Shown in pieces: positions 54,353 through 62,476 of a stretch of DNA of 64,000 nt. The DNA lies in NCBI RefSeq assembly GCF_025685415.1, contig NZ_JAGSYB010000001.1, forward strand, positions 3,534,001-3,598,000. Direction: 5' to 3'. The number at the start of each line of letters is the position of its first letter. The first letter of the stretch is position 1. A program made the translations under genes and the position numbers. The notes beneath the pieces were generated by a model. The model did not search any database. It was not told the DNA's origin and saw only the letters and a program-made list of their open reading frames with translations. The stretch is from Terriglobus aquaticus (lineage in GTDB: Bacteria > Acidobacteriota > Terriglobia > Terriglobales > Acidobacteriaceae).

Positions 54353-57124
54353 ATGGCAGCATCGCAGCAGAACATCACCGCGCGGCAACTCACCCGCGCC
54401 CGCGAAGCGCAGTTCCATCGCAATGGCGAACCCCTCCAGACCACCGAAGCCATCCGCGAGTGGGTCGAAACCGCAGGCCTCCTGCCGGTCTACCCGTTGA
54501 CCCAGTTCCAGGCACCCATGCCTAGCTTTGCGGAGGCCGTGCTCGGCCGCACCGAAAACAACTGGGTAGTTCCCTCCAAGCGCGTCGCCTCTGACGACCG
54601 CACCGAGGCCTTCGATGACAACAGCGAGTTGGAAGACCAGGACCTCGGCGAGGACGAAGAACCCGAAGAAGACTTCGCCGAAGACGACGACGCCGACTCC
54701 ATTGCCGAAGATGAAGACGAGGACTTCGACGACGCTGAAGATGAAGGCGACGAAGAAGACGAAGATTCCGACGTCGAGAACGAGACTGACGAAGACGACG
54801 AGTCTTCGGAAGACGAGTTGGAACCAGCCACTACCGAAGGCGATGAAGCCATGCTCGCCGGCGATGGCAACATCCCGTCCGACCCGGAGACGATGCTCTC
54901 CGACGAAGATGAGTTCGCCGAGGACGAAGGCGATGAGATCGCCGAAGAAGACCGCATCCACGCTGACGGCGACCCCACGCCGAACGATCTGCGCGAGGGT
55001 TCCACCTCCAGCGAAGGCACCGAAGAAGAGCCTGCAACGCCTCCCGTCAACGGCTTCTCGCCCGAAGAGCGCGAGACCGTCTATCGCGCCCTCGCCCGCC
55101 TCATTGAAGACGGCTCCGTCGTCCCGCTGAACCTTCTCGGCAACGCAACCGGTGAACCCGACTACATCGTCCCCGCCTCTGCCTTCTCGTTCGTCTACAC
55201 GCTACGCGGCGACAAGAACTGGAAGAACGAGCCCGCCACCACCGGTCCCATGCGCGTTTCACCGCTGGCGGTCAAAGTCTTCACGCTGCTGAAGGAGAAG
55301 GGCGCCATGGCGCCGCACAAGCTCACCTCGCTTCTGGGCCAGGGCATCACCGACTCGGCCACGCTGCGGGCACTCAATGAGCTTTGGTCCATCCAGCGCG
55401 TCATCCCGCTTCCGAACGCCGATGGCGAACCGGCCAAGTGGGAACTGATCACCAACAAGTTCCTGCGCCAGCTCAAGTCCGGCGCCAACGCCGGCCAGCC
55501 CACCGCGCTCTCGGCGCTGCTGTCGCTCTACCTGCACCAGGCCATCGCAGCCAGCACCGACGACATGGAAATCTTCCTCTCGCCGTTGGCCGCTCGCTCG
55601 CGCGTTCGCGAGGTCGTACACGGCCTTTCTGCTACGCGTCAGTTGGACGAGATCGTTGTCGAGGGCAAGACCCTTCTGCACATCGCTGGCGAACTGCCGG
55701 CTCTTCCCGCCGACGACTCCGCCCCGGTTGCCTCCATGCCGCAGCGTTCGCGCTACGAGCAGGACGACCGCCGCGCCGACATGCAGGACCGTCGCGAACG
55801 CTTCGGCGATCGCGGAGACAGCCGCCCGCCGCGCCGCTCGTTCGGCGGCGGAGACGATCGCCGTCCGGCGCGCCCGTCCTTCGGCGGCCGCAGCGATGGT
55901 CGTAGTGACAACCGTGGCGAGCGTCCGTCCTTCTCGCGCGGTGACCGCCCCAGCTACGGTGACCGTCCGCGCAAGCCGTTCGGCGAACGCAAGCCCTTCG
56001 GAGATCGCAAACCGTTCGGCGAGCGCCAGGCCTCCGGCGACAACGGTGGCGAGCGCGAGCGTCGTCCCTTCCAGCGCCGCGAAGGCGCGGGCGACCGCGG
56101 CGGCTTTGCCCCTCGCGAGAACCGTGGTTTCCAGCCTCGCGAACGCAGCAATTTCGCTCCTCGCGGTGACCGCGAAGGGTTCCAGCCGCGCGAACGCAAC
56201 AACTTTGCCCGGCCCTGGGATGACGAGCGCCCGCGCCGTGCCGAGGGTGACGGCGAGCGCCGTCCCTTCACGCCGCGTGAAGGTGGAGAGCGTCGTCCGT
56301 TCACCCCGCGTGAAGACCGTGGCGAGCGTCGTCCATTCACCCCGCGTGAAGACCGTGGCGAGCGTCGTCCGTACACGCCTCGTGGCGACCGCGGCGGCTT
56401 TGCTCCCCGCGAAGATCGTGGCGAGCGCCGTCCATACACTCCCCGCGGCGACCGTGACAACGGCTTCGCACCGCGTCGTCCGTTCACCCCGCGCGAAGGT
56501 GGCGAGCGTCGTCCGTTCACCCCTCGCGAAGGTGGCGAACGTCGTCCGTTCACTCCACGTGAAGGCGGTGAGCGCCGCCCATTCACCCCTCGCGAAGGCG
56601 GCGAACGTCGCCCGTTCACTCCCCGCGAAGGCGGCGAACGTCGCCCGTTCACCCCACGCGAAGGTGGCGAGCGTCGTCCCTTCACCCCACCCGAAGGCGG
56701 CGAACGCCGTCCGTTCACGCCACGAGAAGGTGGCGAGCGTCGCCCGTTCACACCACGCGAAGGCGGCGAACGCCGTCCGTTCGCTCCTCGCGAAGGCGGA
56801 CGTCCGTCGTTCGGCGGCAATCGTCCCGCCTTTGGTGGCCGCCCACGCTTTGACCGCGAGGGTGGTGGTGGCTCGGACCGCCGCGAAGGTGGTTTCGGCG
56901 ATCGCAAGCGCTTCAGCGGCGAGCCCGGAGAAGGCCGCCCCAACTTCAAGTCGGGCGCCCATTCTGCTGGGCCGGGCGGAGCCAAGTTTGGCGGCTCGGG
57001 CTTCGGTCGCGACCGCGGCAAGGGCGCACCCGGCAAGTTCGGCAAGCCGGGCTTCAAGCCCTCCTTCCGCGGTCCTGGCTCCGGCCCGGCTCGCGGTGGC
57101 GCTCCCAAGCGCCGCCCGGAGTAG
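54353..57124 (+). CDS. Acidic/winged-helix/RG-repeat protein of unknown function
   Basis: A 923-residue protein I cannot assign to a family. Residues 1-75 are mixed helical (ITARQLTRAREAQFHRNGEP). Residues 80-228 are almost wholly Asp/Glu/Ser. Residues 235-450 look folded, with a winged-helix-like stretch (RVSPLAVKVFTLLKEKG and SLLGQGITDSATLRALNELW), perhaps of the HTH_42/YcaQ type. From 465 to the end it is Arg/Gly/Pro-rich and disordered: RRSFGGGDDRR-like units, then nine 11-residue units of GERRPFTPREG, then a Gly/Phe tail. Opposite charge at the two ends and RG repeats suggest nucleic-acid binding and condensate formation. AAGG lies nine bases before the ATG. A strong terminator follows; cmk and a cold-shock gene come next. 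Confidence 0.85.
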   Translation: MAASQQNITARQLTRAREAQFHRNGEPLQTTEAIREWVETAGLLPVYPLTQFQAPMPSFAEAVLGRTENNWVVPSKRVASDDRTEAFDDNSELEDQDLGEDEEPEEDFAEDDDADSIAEDEDEDFDDAEDEGDEEDEDSDVENETDEDDESSEDELEPATTEGDEAMLAGDGNIPSDPETMLSDEDEFAEDEGDEIAEEDRIHADGDPTPNDLREGSTSSEGTEEEPATPPVNGFSPEERETVYRALARLIEDGSVVPLNLLGNATGEPDYIVPASAFSFVYTLRGDKNWKNEPATTGPMRVSPLAVKVFTLLKEKGAMAPHKLTSLLGQGITDSATLRALNELWSIQRVIPLPNADGEPAKWELITNKFLRQLKSGANAGQPTALSALLSLYLHQAIAASTDDMEIFLSPLAARSRVREVVHGLSATRQLDEIVVEGKTLLHIAGELPALPADDSAPVASMPQRSRYEQDDRRADMQDRRERFGDRGDSRPPRRSFGGGDDRRPARPSFGGRSDGRSDNRGERPSFSRGDRPSYGDRPRKPFGERKPFGDRKPFGERQASGDNGGERERRPFQRREGAGDRGGFAPRENRGFQPRERSNFAPRGDREGFQPRERNNFARPWDDERPRRAEGDGERRPFTPREGGERRPFTPREDRGERRPFTPREDRGERRPYTPRGDRGGFAPREDRGERRPYTPRGDRDNGFAPRRPFTPREGGERRPFTPREGGERRPFTPREGGERRPFTPREGGERRPFTPREGGERRPFTPREGGERRPFTPPEGGERRPFTPREGGERRPFTPREGGERRPFAPREGGRPSFGGNRPAFGGRPRFDREGGGGSDRREGGFGDRKRFSGEPGEGRPNFKSGAHSAGPGGAKFGGSGFGRDRGKGAPGKFGKPGFKPSFRGPGSGPARGGAPKRRPE
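56501..56797 (+). repeat. Nine tandem 33-bp repeats coding GERRPFTPREG
   Basis: Nine consecutive units of exactly 33 bases encode GERRPFTPREG; one unit has FTPPEG and the last FAPREG. Third-codon positions vary widely between units (GGT/GGC, CGT/CGC, ACC/ACT/ACG/ACA) while the residues stay fixed. A partial unit precedes, and looser 33-45-base relatives (GERRPFTPREDR, GERRPYTPRGDR) extend upstream to about 56260. Confidence 0.95.
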
Positions 57125-57173
57125 GGCTGCTTCACTCAAAATGGTCCGAGCCGTCCCGGTGAAACCAAGACCG

Positions 57174-57207
57174 AAGGACCTGCCACATCGGCAGGTCCTT
57201 TCTGTTT
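57174..57207 (+). terminator. Rho-independent terminator before cmk
   Basis: A perfect 11-bp stem (57174-57184 with 57190-57200) and a five-base loop ACATC are followed by TCTGTTT. It ends the transcript of the acidic/RG-repeat gene. Confidence 0.88.
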
Positions 57208-57316
57208 GCGGCGGCAACCGCACGCCAGCGCCACAGCTCTGCCAGATGTGGGCGCAGCACTCCTGCCCGACCTTGGAATCCGCAGATCCAGCGGCTGCTT
57301 GCGGCACAATGAAGGT

Positions 57317-58051
57317 ATGCCTTTCTCCGCTGCTCCGGCGCCGTCGCCATCCTCGCGCATCATCGCCATCGACGGTCCGGCAGGCGCAGGCAAGAGCACC
57401 GTGGCCGCGCACCTGGCTCGTCACTTCGGCCTGCTCAACCTGGAAACCGGCGCCATGTATCGCGCGCTGGCGCTGAAGGCTACCGAGCGCGGCATCCCGC
57501 TGGACGACCCCGCAGCCCTGACTGCGCTGACCGCGGAGACCACCATCGCGCTCACGCCTGGCGACGGTGCAAACCGAGTCTTGCTGGACGGCCGTGACGT
57601 GACCGCCCTGCTGCGCACGCCAGAGATTACGGCCGCAGCCTCGCGCGTGAGCGTTCACCCCGGCGTTCGGCATTGGATGGTCGCCGCCCAGCGCAGCATG
57701 GGCCAAACTGCCCCGACCGGTGTGGTCATGGAAGGTCGCGATGTCGGTACCGTCGTCTTTCCCGACGCGACCCTGAAGCTCTTCCTGGACGCTTCCGTCG
57801 AGGCGCGCGGCGACCGTCGCTTCCTCCAGACGGGTGTCACCCCGGCGGCCCAAGCCGAGGATCGCGACTCCATCACGCGCGACATCGCCGCTCGTGACGA
57901 GCGCGACCGCACCCGCGAGGTCAGCCCCTTGCGACCCGCGGACGATGCCGTTCGCATCGACACCACCGCCATGACGCTGGACGAGGTGCTGGACCGGGCC
58001 ACCGCTCTGGTCGAGGCAGCATTGCAAAACACCTCCAACCCGGTCCGCTAG
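57317..58051 (+). CDS. cmk: Cytidylate kinase
   Basis: A 244-residue nucleoside monophosphate kinase that phosphorylates CMP and dCMP with ATP. The P-loop is IAIDGPAGAGKSTVA, the substrate segment is LNLETGAMYRALAL, and VVMEGRDVGTVVFPDATLKL is the characteristic Cmk block. The lid has RDSITRDIAARDERDRTRE. Length is slightly above the usual 220-230 because of an Ala/Pro-rich N-terminus. The ATG at 57317 begins MPFSAAPAP; the frame is open upstream into the terminator, which argues against an earlier start. Confidence 0.96.
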   Translation: MPFSAAPAPSPSSRIIAIDGPAGAGKSTVAAHLARHFGLLNLETGAMYRALALKATERGIPLDDPAALTALTAETTIALTPGDGANRVLLDGRDVTALLRTPEITAAASRVSVHPGVRHWMVAAQRSMGQTAPTGVVMEGRDVGTVVFPDATLKLFLDASVEARGDRRFLQTGVTPAAQAEDRDSITRDIAARDERDRTREVSPLRPADDAVRIDTTAMTLDEVLDRATALVEAALQNTSNPVR

Positions 58052-58112
58052 CCTGCCGCAAACGCGGCATCCGCCAAGCTTGCACGCCGTCGAAGGTCGC
58101 CCGAGAAGCGGG

Positions 58113-58140
58113 TTGACCTTGCATTTTCCTGTGCTAAAGT
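58113..58140 (+). promoter_or_regulatory. Sigma-70-type promoter of the cold-shock gene
   Basis: TTGACC (58113-58118) and TAAAGT (58135-58140) are separated by 16 bases in a locally T-rich stretch of a GC-rich gap. Transcription would start near 58147, giving a 5' leader of about 80 bases ahead of the cold-shock gene. Confidence 0.65.
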
Positions 58141-58229
58141 AGCCGCAATCGCGCAGAGAGTTTCTACCAGCACCGGCCACAGCCGGCGCGGCTCTGTCTC
58201 TGCACGAGCCAACTTGAGGGAGGCGGCAC

Positions 58230-58430
58230 ATGGAGCGTGGCACGGTGAAGTGGTTCAACGACGCAAAGGGATTCGGGTTTGTCAGCCGGGAGAACGGCGA
58301 AGACGTCTTCGTTCACTATTCCGCGATCAATGCCAACGGCTTCAAGACGCTGCAGGAAGGCCAGACCGTTCAGTTCAACGTGATCAAGGGGCCAAAAGGC
58401 TGGCAGGCTTCGGACGTTCAGCCGCTGTAG
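58230..58430 (+). CDS. Cold-shock domain protein (CspA family)
   Basis: A 66-residue single OB-fold nucleic-acid-binding protein. RNP1 is KGFGFVSR and RNP2 is DVFVHYSAI; the N-terminal [14 protein letters not shown] and the C-terminal [10 protein letters not shown] are standard. It melts or protects single-stranded RNA, often as a cold-induced or general chaperone. GAGGGAGG upstream of the ATG is a strong ribosome-binding site. It has its own promoter (58113) and ends in a 14-bp hairpin. Confidence 0.98.
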   Translation: MERGTVKWFNDAKGFGFVSRENGEDVFVHYSAINANGFKTLQEGQTVQFNVIKGPKGWQASDVQPL

Positions 58431-58436
58431 TTCGCT

Positions 58437-58470
58437 GGAAGGAGCTGGGCAGCGCAGCCCAGCTCCTTCC
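58437..58470. terminator. Hairpin between the cold-shock and TonB-receptor genes
   Basis: A perfect 14-bp stem (58437-58450 with 58457-58470) has a six-base loop and starts six bases after the cold-shock stop. No T-tract follows on either strand, so it may act as a transcript-stabilising hairpin or a weak terminator. Confidence 0.65.
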
Positions 58471-58496
58471 TCGCACCAAAACCCGCGTGTCACAGC

Positions 58497-61232
58497 CTAG
58501 AAGCTGTAGCGCAGACCGGCTTCCACACGGCGACCGTTGTCGGCGGCGAACGGAACACCGAACAGCGGAGAGTTGAAGATGCCGCCCACCGAAGTGACAT
58601 TGGTGTGGTTCAGGAAGTTCGACGACCGCAGGTTTACGGCAATCGCCTGCGGATGGTCGGCTTTGGTGTTGCGCGTCAGCGGAAAGGTCCGCGACAGGTT
58701 GCCGTCCATGTAGAACGCCCAGGGCAGCACGCCGCGGTTGCGCGAAAAGACGGCTGTTCCTCCCGTCGCCACCAGCAGGCCGTACCGCGTCTGCACCGCA
58801 CCCGGCGTGCCGGCAGCGGCATACTGCGGCCGGTCGTTGAAGTTGCCGTCGCCGTTGTTATCGAACCCGGTCGTGATGTTGTAGCGCCGGCCTCCGTTGG
58901 CATAGCCATCCATGCTGAACTGCAGCTTCCACGGCAGGGTGACGCTGGCATTGCCAAAGGCCTGCCACGGTGCATTGTCCGATCGGCGGGCAAACTCGCC
59001 AGCATCGGAGCGCGGATTCTGCGGTGTGAAGAACGTGTCGTCGTTGGTGTCGTCGATCTGGTCCAGGTGCACCGCGCCCGCAAAGAACTGAACCCGCTTC
59101 AGCTTGTGGTTCTCAATGCCACCAAAGATGAAGTCAAGCCGGCCCTGACCGCTCGCCTGCACCTGCAACAGATTCAGGTTGGGCGCCAACGGCCTCGGTC
59201 CCGTTGGGCTGCCGTTCAGCGGGGCGTTGATGTTGTTGCTGCGGCTGTAGTTCCAGAACCGGCCATAGCCCAGGTCGGTCATCAGGCTGAAGCCATGCGG
59301 CAGGTCGCGAGTGCCGCCGATGTTGTAAATGCCGTACAGCGTGTCCGACAGGTGGGGTGCCAGGGTGCGCGCGGAAAAGATGGTCGTCGCGTTGCCGGAA
59401 TAGGGCGAGCCGTACACCGGGTTGTAGACCGTGCGCGTAACTCGTTGCACGCCGTCCTGCCGCTGGATCTCCGCCCATTCGCTGCGATTGAACTGGCCGC
59501 CAAACATACCCGCGTGCGCGTGCACCGTCCACTTGGGCTCCTTGCCCGGCGCCCACAGAATGCCTAGCCGCGGCGTCAGCACGTCCGTTAGCAGGGGCTT
59601 GTCTTGAATGAAGTACCGCAGCCCGGCCGACACCATCACGCCGTGCGACAGCTTCCAATCGTCCTGCACATACAGCGCCGCCTGCGTTTGGTGAAAGTCG
59701 ACCTCCGGATTCCCGGAGACCCCGGTAAAGGCCGTGGGTGTTCCGCCCGGGAGCCCGGCCAGCGCGCGCCGGTACTGCTCCAGGCCGCTGATGGTGGTAG
59801 TCTGCCCGGCCACGGCCTGGTTGCTGCTGTTCAGCACCGGCGCCGTGCCCCCGCCGAACACATAGGCGCCGTTGAAATCCGTTGTCAGGCGGCGGTGTTC
59901 GTCGTTCAGAAACAGTTGCAGGCCGGCCTTGAAGGTGTGATGTGCCGTGGAAAGAATCGCGTCGTCGTTGATCTCCGTGCGCAGTTCATGAATGCGTTGC
60001 GCCCCGATGCTTGCCCCGCCGCCGGTGAACGCGCCCGCTACCTGCACCTGTGCCGCCGTGGACGCAGGCGTGTCGTTCTCGCCATCCCAGCGCAGGCTTA
60101 CGCGAGCCTCGTGCATCAGGTTGGCGTTCACGGTGGTCACATTGGAAAAGCGAAGTGTGTGGTCGTACTGCTGGCTGCTGTAGCCGGATTCCTGCAGCGT
60201 GGTCCCGCCCACGCCCACGTTGTCCAGGTTCGAGACGGAGCCCGTGTACCCGATGATGAACGTATTGCGTGGCGAAAGCTGCCAGGTCACCTTTGCCGTC
60301 GGCTGCCACAGGCGCTGCGGCGTGGCCACGTTCGCCACCACGTTCACCGGGGCGCCGTTGGAGCCAAGAGCGACCGCGTTCACAACGGCGAAGTTGTCGA
60401 TGCGCCGGTACTCGAGCGACGTAAAGAAGTCCATCGAGTCTTTGCGCAGCGGGCCGCCCAGTTCAAAGCCATAACGCTGCTTGCCGATCGCCGCCTTCGA
60501 GTTTGAGAAGGGATCGCGTGCGTTCTCCCAAGGGCTGCCGTTGGTTGTGAACAGCGCACCGTGGTAAGTCTTCTGCCCCGGCTTGGTATAGATCTCCACG
60601 CGTCCGCCGTTGCCAAAGGGCGGCTCCCGGTACTCGGCGGAGAACAGGTCAGGGTTCACCTTGATGTACGCGATCGACGCCTTGGGCGGCATGTGCGTCG
60701 AGTCCTGGAATCCGTCCACGGCGATCGTCGCGTTGGCGGGATTGCCGCCCATGCCCGACGCCATCTGCTGCACCTCGCGCAGGAGGTCGTCCGGGTCGTC
60801 GGCAAGTTGCTCCAACTGCTTGCCTTGGATCTGGTGGCTCGGCCCGGCGGAGTTGGGAGACGATGCCGCGTCGGATGTGTCGGCATCCACGTCCACCGTC
60901 GTCTCCGTGGCCGGAGTCAGCGTCAGGTCCAGCGGACCTCTGGCAGGCACCTTGATCTTCAACGTCACCGGCGCGAAGCCTTCCGCTCCCACTTGCAGCG
61001 TGTGTGCACCGGTAGAGAGGCACGGCAACACGAAGCGCCCATCCGGCCCGCTCTGTACGGGCGTGCCGCTGTCGATGGAGAGGGTGGCATTTGGCAGCAG
61101 GGCAGCGGTTGTATCGCGAACCGTACCGCTCAGCGCCGAACCGGTGCACGCAGCCTGCGCCAGCAGCACGGGCGGGTGGGGAAGCGCTGGAGCGCACAGC
61201 ATCGTCAACGCAAGCAGAGGGGTTCGCTGCAT
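58497..61232 (-). CDS. Oar-like TonB-dependent outer-membrane receptor
   Basis: A 911-residue outer-membrane receptor. After a signal peptide, residues about 30-115 form a carboxypeptidase-regulatory Ig-like fold (LSGTVRDTTAALLPNATLSID). A plug-like domain follows (LREVQQMASGMGGNPANATIAVDGF), then YIKVNPDLFSAEYREPPFGNGGRVEIYTKPG, a block typical of acidobacterial Oar-type proteins. The large barrel ends in the aromatic GRRVEAGLRYSF. Substrates of this expanded acidobacterial group are mostly unknown; polysaccharide fragments or large organics are assumed. It precedes no transporter genes. Confidence 0.92.
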   Translation of the reverse strand: MQRTPLLALTMLCAPALPHPPVLLAQAACTGSALSGTVRDTTAALLPNATLSIDSGTPVQSGPDGRFVLPCLSTGAHTLQVGAEGFAPVTLKIKVPARGPLDLTLTPATETTVDVDADTSDAASSPNSAGPSHQIQGKQLEQLADDPDDLLREVQQMASGMGGNPANATIAVDGFQDSTHMPPKASIAYIKVNPDLFSAEYREPPFGNGGRVEIYTKPGQKTYHGALFTTNGSPWENARDPFSNSKAAIGKQRYGFELGGPLRKDSMDFFTSLEYRRIDNFAVVNAVALGSNGAPVNVVANVATPQRLWQPTAKVTWQLSPRNTFIIGYTGSVSNLDNVGVGGTTLQESGYSSQQYDHTLRFSNVTTVNANLMHEARVSLRWDGENDTPASTAAQVQVAGAFTGGGASIGAQRIHELRTEINDDAILSTAHHTFKAGLQLFLNDEHRRLTTDFNGAYVFGGGTAPVLNSSNQAVAGQTTTISGLEQYRRALAGLPGGTPTAFTGVSGNPEVDFHQTQAALYVQDDWKLSHGVMVSAGLRYFIQDKPLLTDVLTPRLGILWAPGKEPKWTVHAHAGMFGGQFNRSEWAEIQRQDGVQRVTRTVYNPVYGSPYSGNATTIFSARTLAPHLSDTLYGIYNIGGTRDLPHGFSLMTDLGYGRFWNYSRSNNINAPLNGSPTGPRPLAPNLNLLQVQASGQGRLDFIFGGIENHKLKRVQFFAGAVHLDQIDDTNDDTFFTPQNPRSDAGEFARRSDNAPWQAFGNASVTLPWKLQFSMDGYANGGRRYNITTGFDNNGDGNFNDRPQYAAAGTPGAVQTRYGLLVATGGTAVFSRNRGVLPWAFYMDGNLSRTFPLTRNTKADHPQAIAVNLRSSNFLNHTNVTSVGGIFNSPLFGVPFAADNGRRVEAGLRYSF

Positions 61233-61373
61233 TGTGGCCCTACCAATCTATTTGTTCCGAAATTGCCGGCGCCTTGCGCCGACATAGACCATTACGCAGA
61301 ATCTGCAGGTCCGGTTCCTGAAAAGATCCACCAGAAGCCGCCCTTTGTCCACAGCCTGCACGCTGGCCCATGA

Positions 61374-61406
61374 CGCAAAAAGGGCGAGCCCTTAGGCTCG
61401 CCCTTT
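61374..61406 (-). terminator. Terminator of the ferritin-like gene pair
   Basis: A 12-bp stem (61379-61390 with 61395-61406) and a four-base loop are followed, on the minus strand, by a run of T (TTTTTGCG). It lies 20 bases after the stop codon of the second ferritin-like gene. Confidence 0.9.
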
Positions 61407-61426
61407 CGCTGTTCCGTCCTGCGTGC

Positions 61427-62458
61427 TTAGCTGATGTCGCCGTTGAGGCCGTTCGGGAAGAAGCCGCCCTTGGCGCCCGATGCGCTCGCGTACACAATGT
61501 CCAGCACCTGCTGCGGCGTGCGGCCGAAGCAAACGTAGTTGCTGTAGGTGTACGTGGTGGCGTTCGCGGCAGTCAGCTTGCCTTCGTCGTCGATGTTGGA
61601 GGTCAGGTAAGGACCGCCCACACCGTTCAGCGGCGCGGTGATCTTGTAGTTGATGCCGAAGTCATCCTGACCGGTCAGGCCTGGAGCGTCGGTCGGCAGC
61701 TTGCCCAGCGTACCGTCGACCGTGGCGCGCACGTTCGAGATCGCGTTGGCGACCGACAGCGCAACACCCTGGCCGCCACCGCCCACGGTGACCAGACCCT
61801 GATCGACCTGGGTCAGCAGCGTGCGAACGATGCCTGCGTGGTAGGCTTCCACCGCGTGAATGCCAGCGGCAGCCGTCAGGTTCGTCTTGGAGATTGCGAG
61901 AGCGCCGCCGTGGTACGCGGTCACACCCACATCCTCAAAGATGTAGGAACCCAGCAGGAAGTAGAGGTCATTCGCGAATGGATCGTAGTTCGGCACACCC
62001 GCCAGGCTGCCCAGAGTGACGAAGCTGGACTGCAGGTTGATGGCCGGCTGCGCCACAGCAGCGGTGCCCAGCGCGCCTTGCAGGAAGGTCACGTGGTTGC
62101 GCTCTTCCAGCGCGATCTCGAGACCGTAGGACTGCACCGCTGTGTTGACAAAGGGAACCTTGGGGTTCGCCTTCACCGTCACAGCACCGGCGGTGCTACC
62201 GCCCAGGCTGATCGGCTTGTTGGCGGACTTGTCAGCCGTCACGCCCTCGGTTGCCAGCGTGTAGAACTGTGCTTCCAGGTACTCCAGGTTCAACGCAAAG
62301 TTCAGGATCTGCGTGTCGTTCAGCGTGGCCGGAACTGCCGCTGCGGCTTTCTTCTCGCCGCCCAGCGCAGCCGTCGCCGCCAAAGCGCCTGCCCCGAGCA
62401 ATACGGCCCGGCGGCTGGCAATGATGGAATCAAGCATTTTTGTTTCAGTGGTCGCCAT
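61427..62458 (-). CDS. Exported ferritin-like domain protein (second of pair)
   Basis: A 343-residue protein with a twin-arginine-like signal (SRRAVLLGAGALAATAALGG). It contains a four-helix bundle of the Ferritin_2 type: ILNFALNLEYLEAQFYTLA, EIALEERNHVTFLQGAL and GIHAVEAYHAGIVRTLL supply Glu/His metal-ligand candidates. It ends GGFFPNGLNGDIS, as its upstream neighbour does. Proteins of this type are often called desiccation-related, without proven function. A GGAG five bases upstream fixes the ATG. It lies 18 bases after its paralogue and ends before a strong terminator. Confidence 0.88.
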   Translation of the reverse strand: MATTETKMLDSIIASRRAVLLGAGALAATAALGGEKKAAAAVPATLNDTQILNFALNLEYLEAQFYTLATEGVTADKSANKPISLGGSTAGAVTVKANPKVPFVNTAVQSYGLEIALEERNHVTFLQGALGTAAVAQPAINLQSSFVTLGSLAGVPNYDPFANDLYFLLGSYIFEDVGVTAYHGGALAISKTNLTAAAGIHAVEAYHAGIVRTLLTQVDQGLVTVGGGGQGVALSVANAISNVRATVDGTLGKLPTDAPGLTGQDDFGINYKITAPLNGVGGPYLTSNIDDEGKLTAANATTYTYSNYVCFGRTPQQVLDIVYASASGAKGGFFPNGLNGDIS

Positions 62459-62476
62459 GGTATCTCCGGAAAAAGC

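Noticed and set aside
50675-54961. 1428-codon minus-strand open frame over mutL
   Set aside because: It lies antisense to an unmistakable MutL and runs through the GH43 gene in another frame; its composition is not protein-like.
56260-56797. Tandem array considered as a CRISPR
   Set aside because: There are no spacers between units and the array is in frame within a protein with synonymous variation.
55656-57476. 606-codon plus-strand frame within the acidic/RG-repeat gene
   Set aside because: Out-of-frame reading of the 33-bp repeats giving Ala/Arg/Ser strings; crosses the terminator.
55259-58258. 999-codon minus-strand open frame across the repeat gene and cmk
   Set aside because: It is the antisense of GC-rich repetitive codons; the plus-strand proteins have clear start signals, known families (cmk, cold shock) and a terminator inside this frame.
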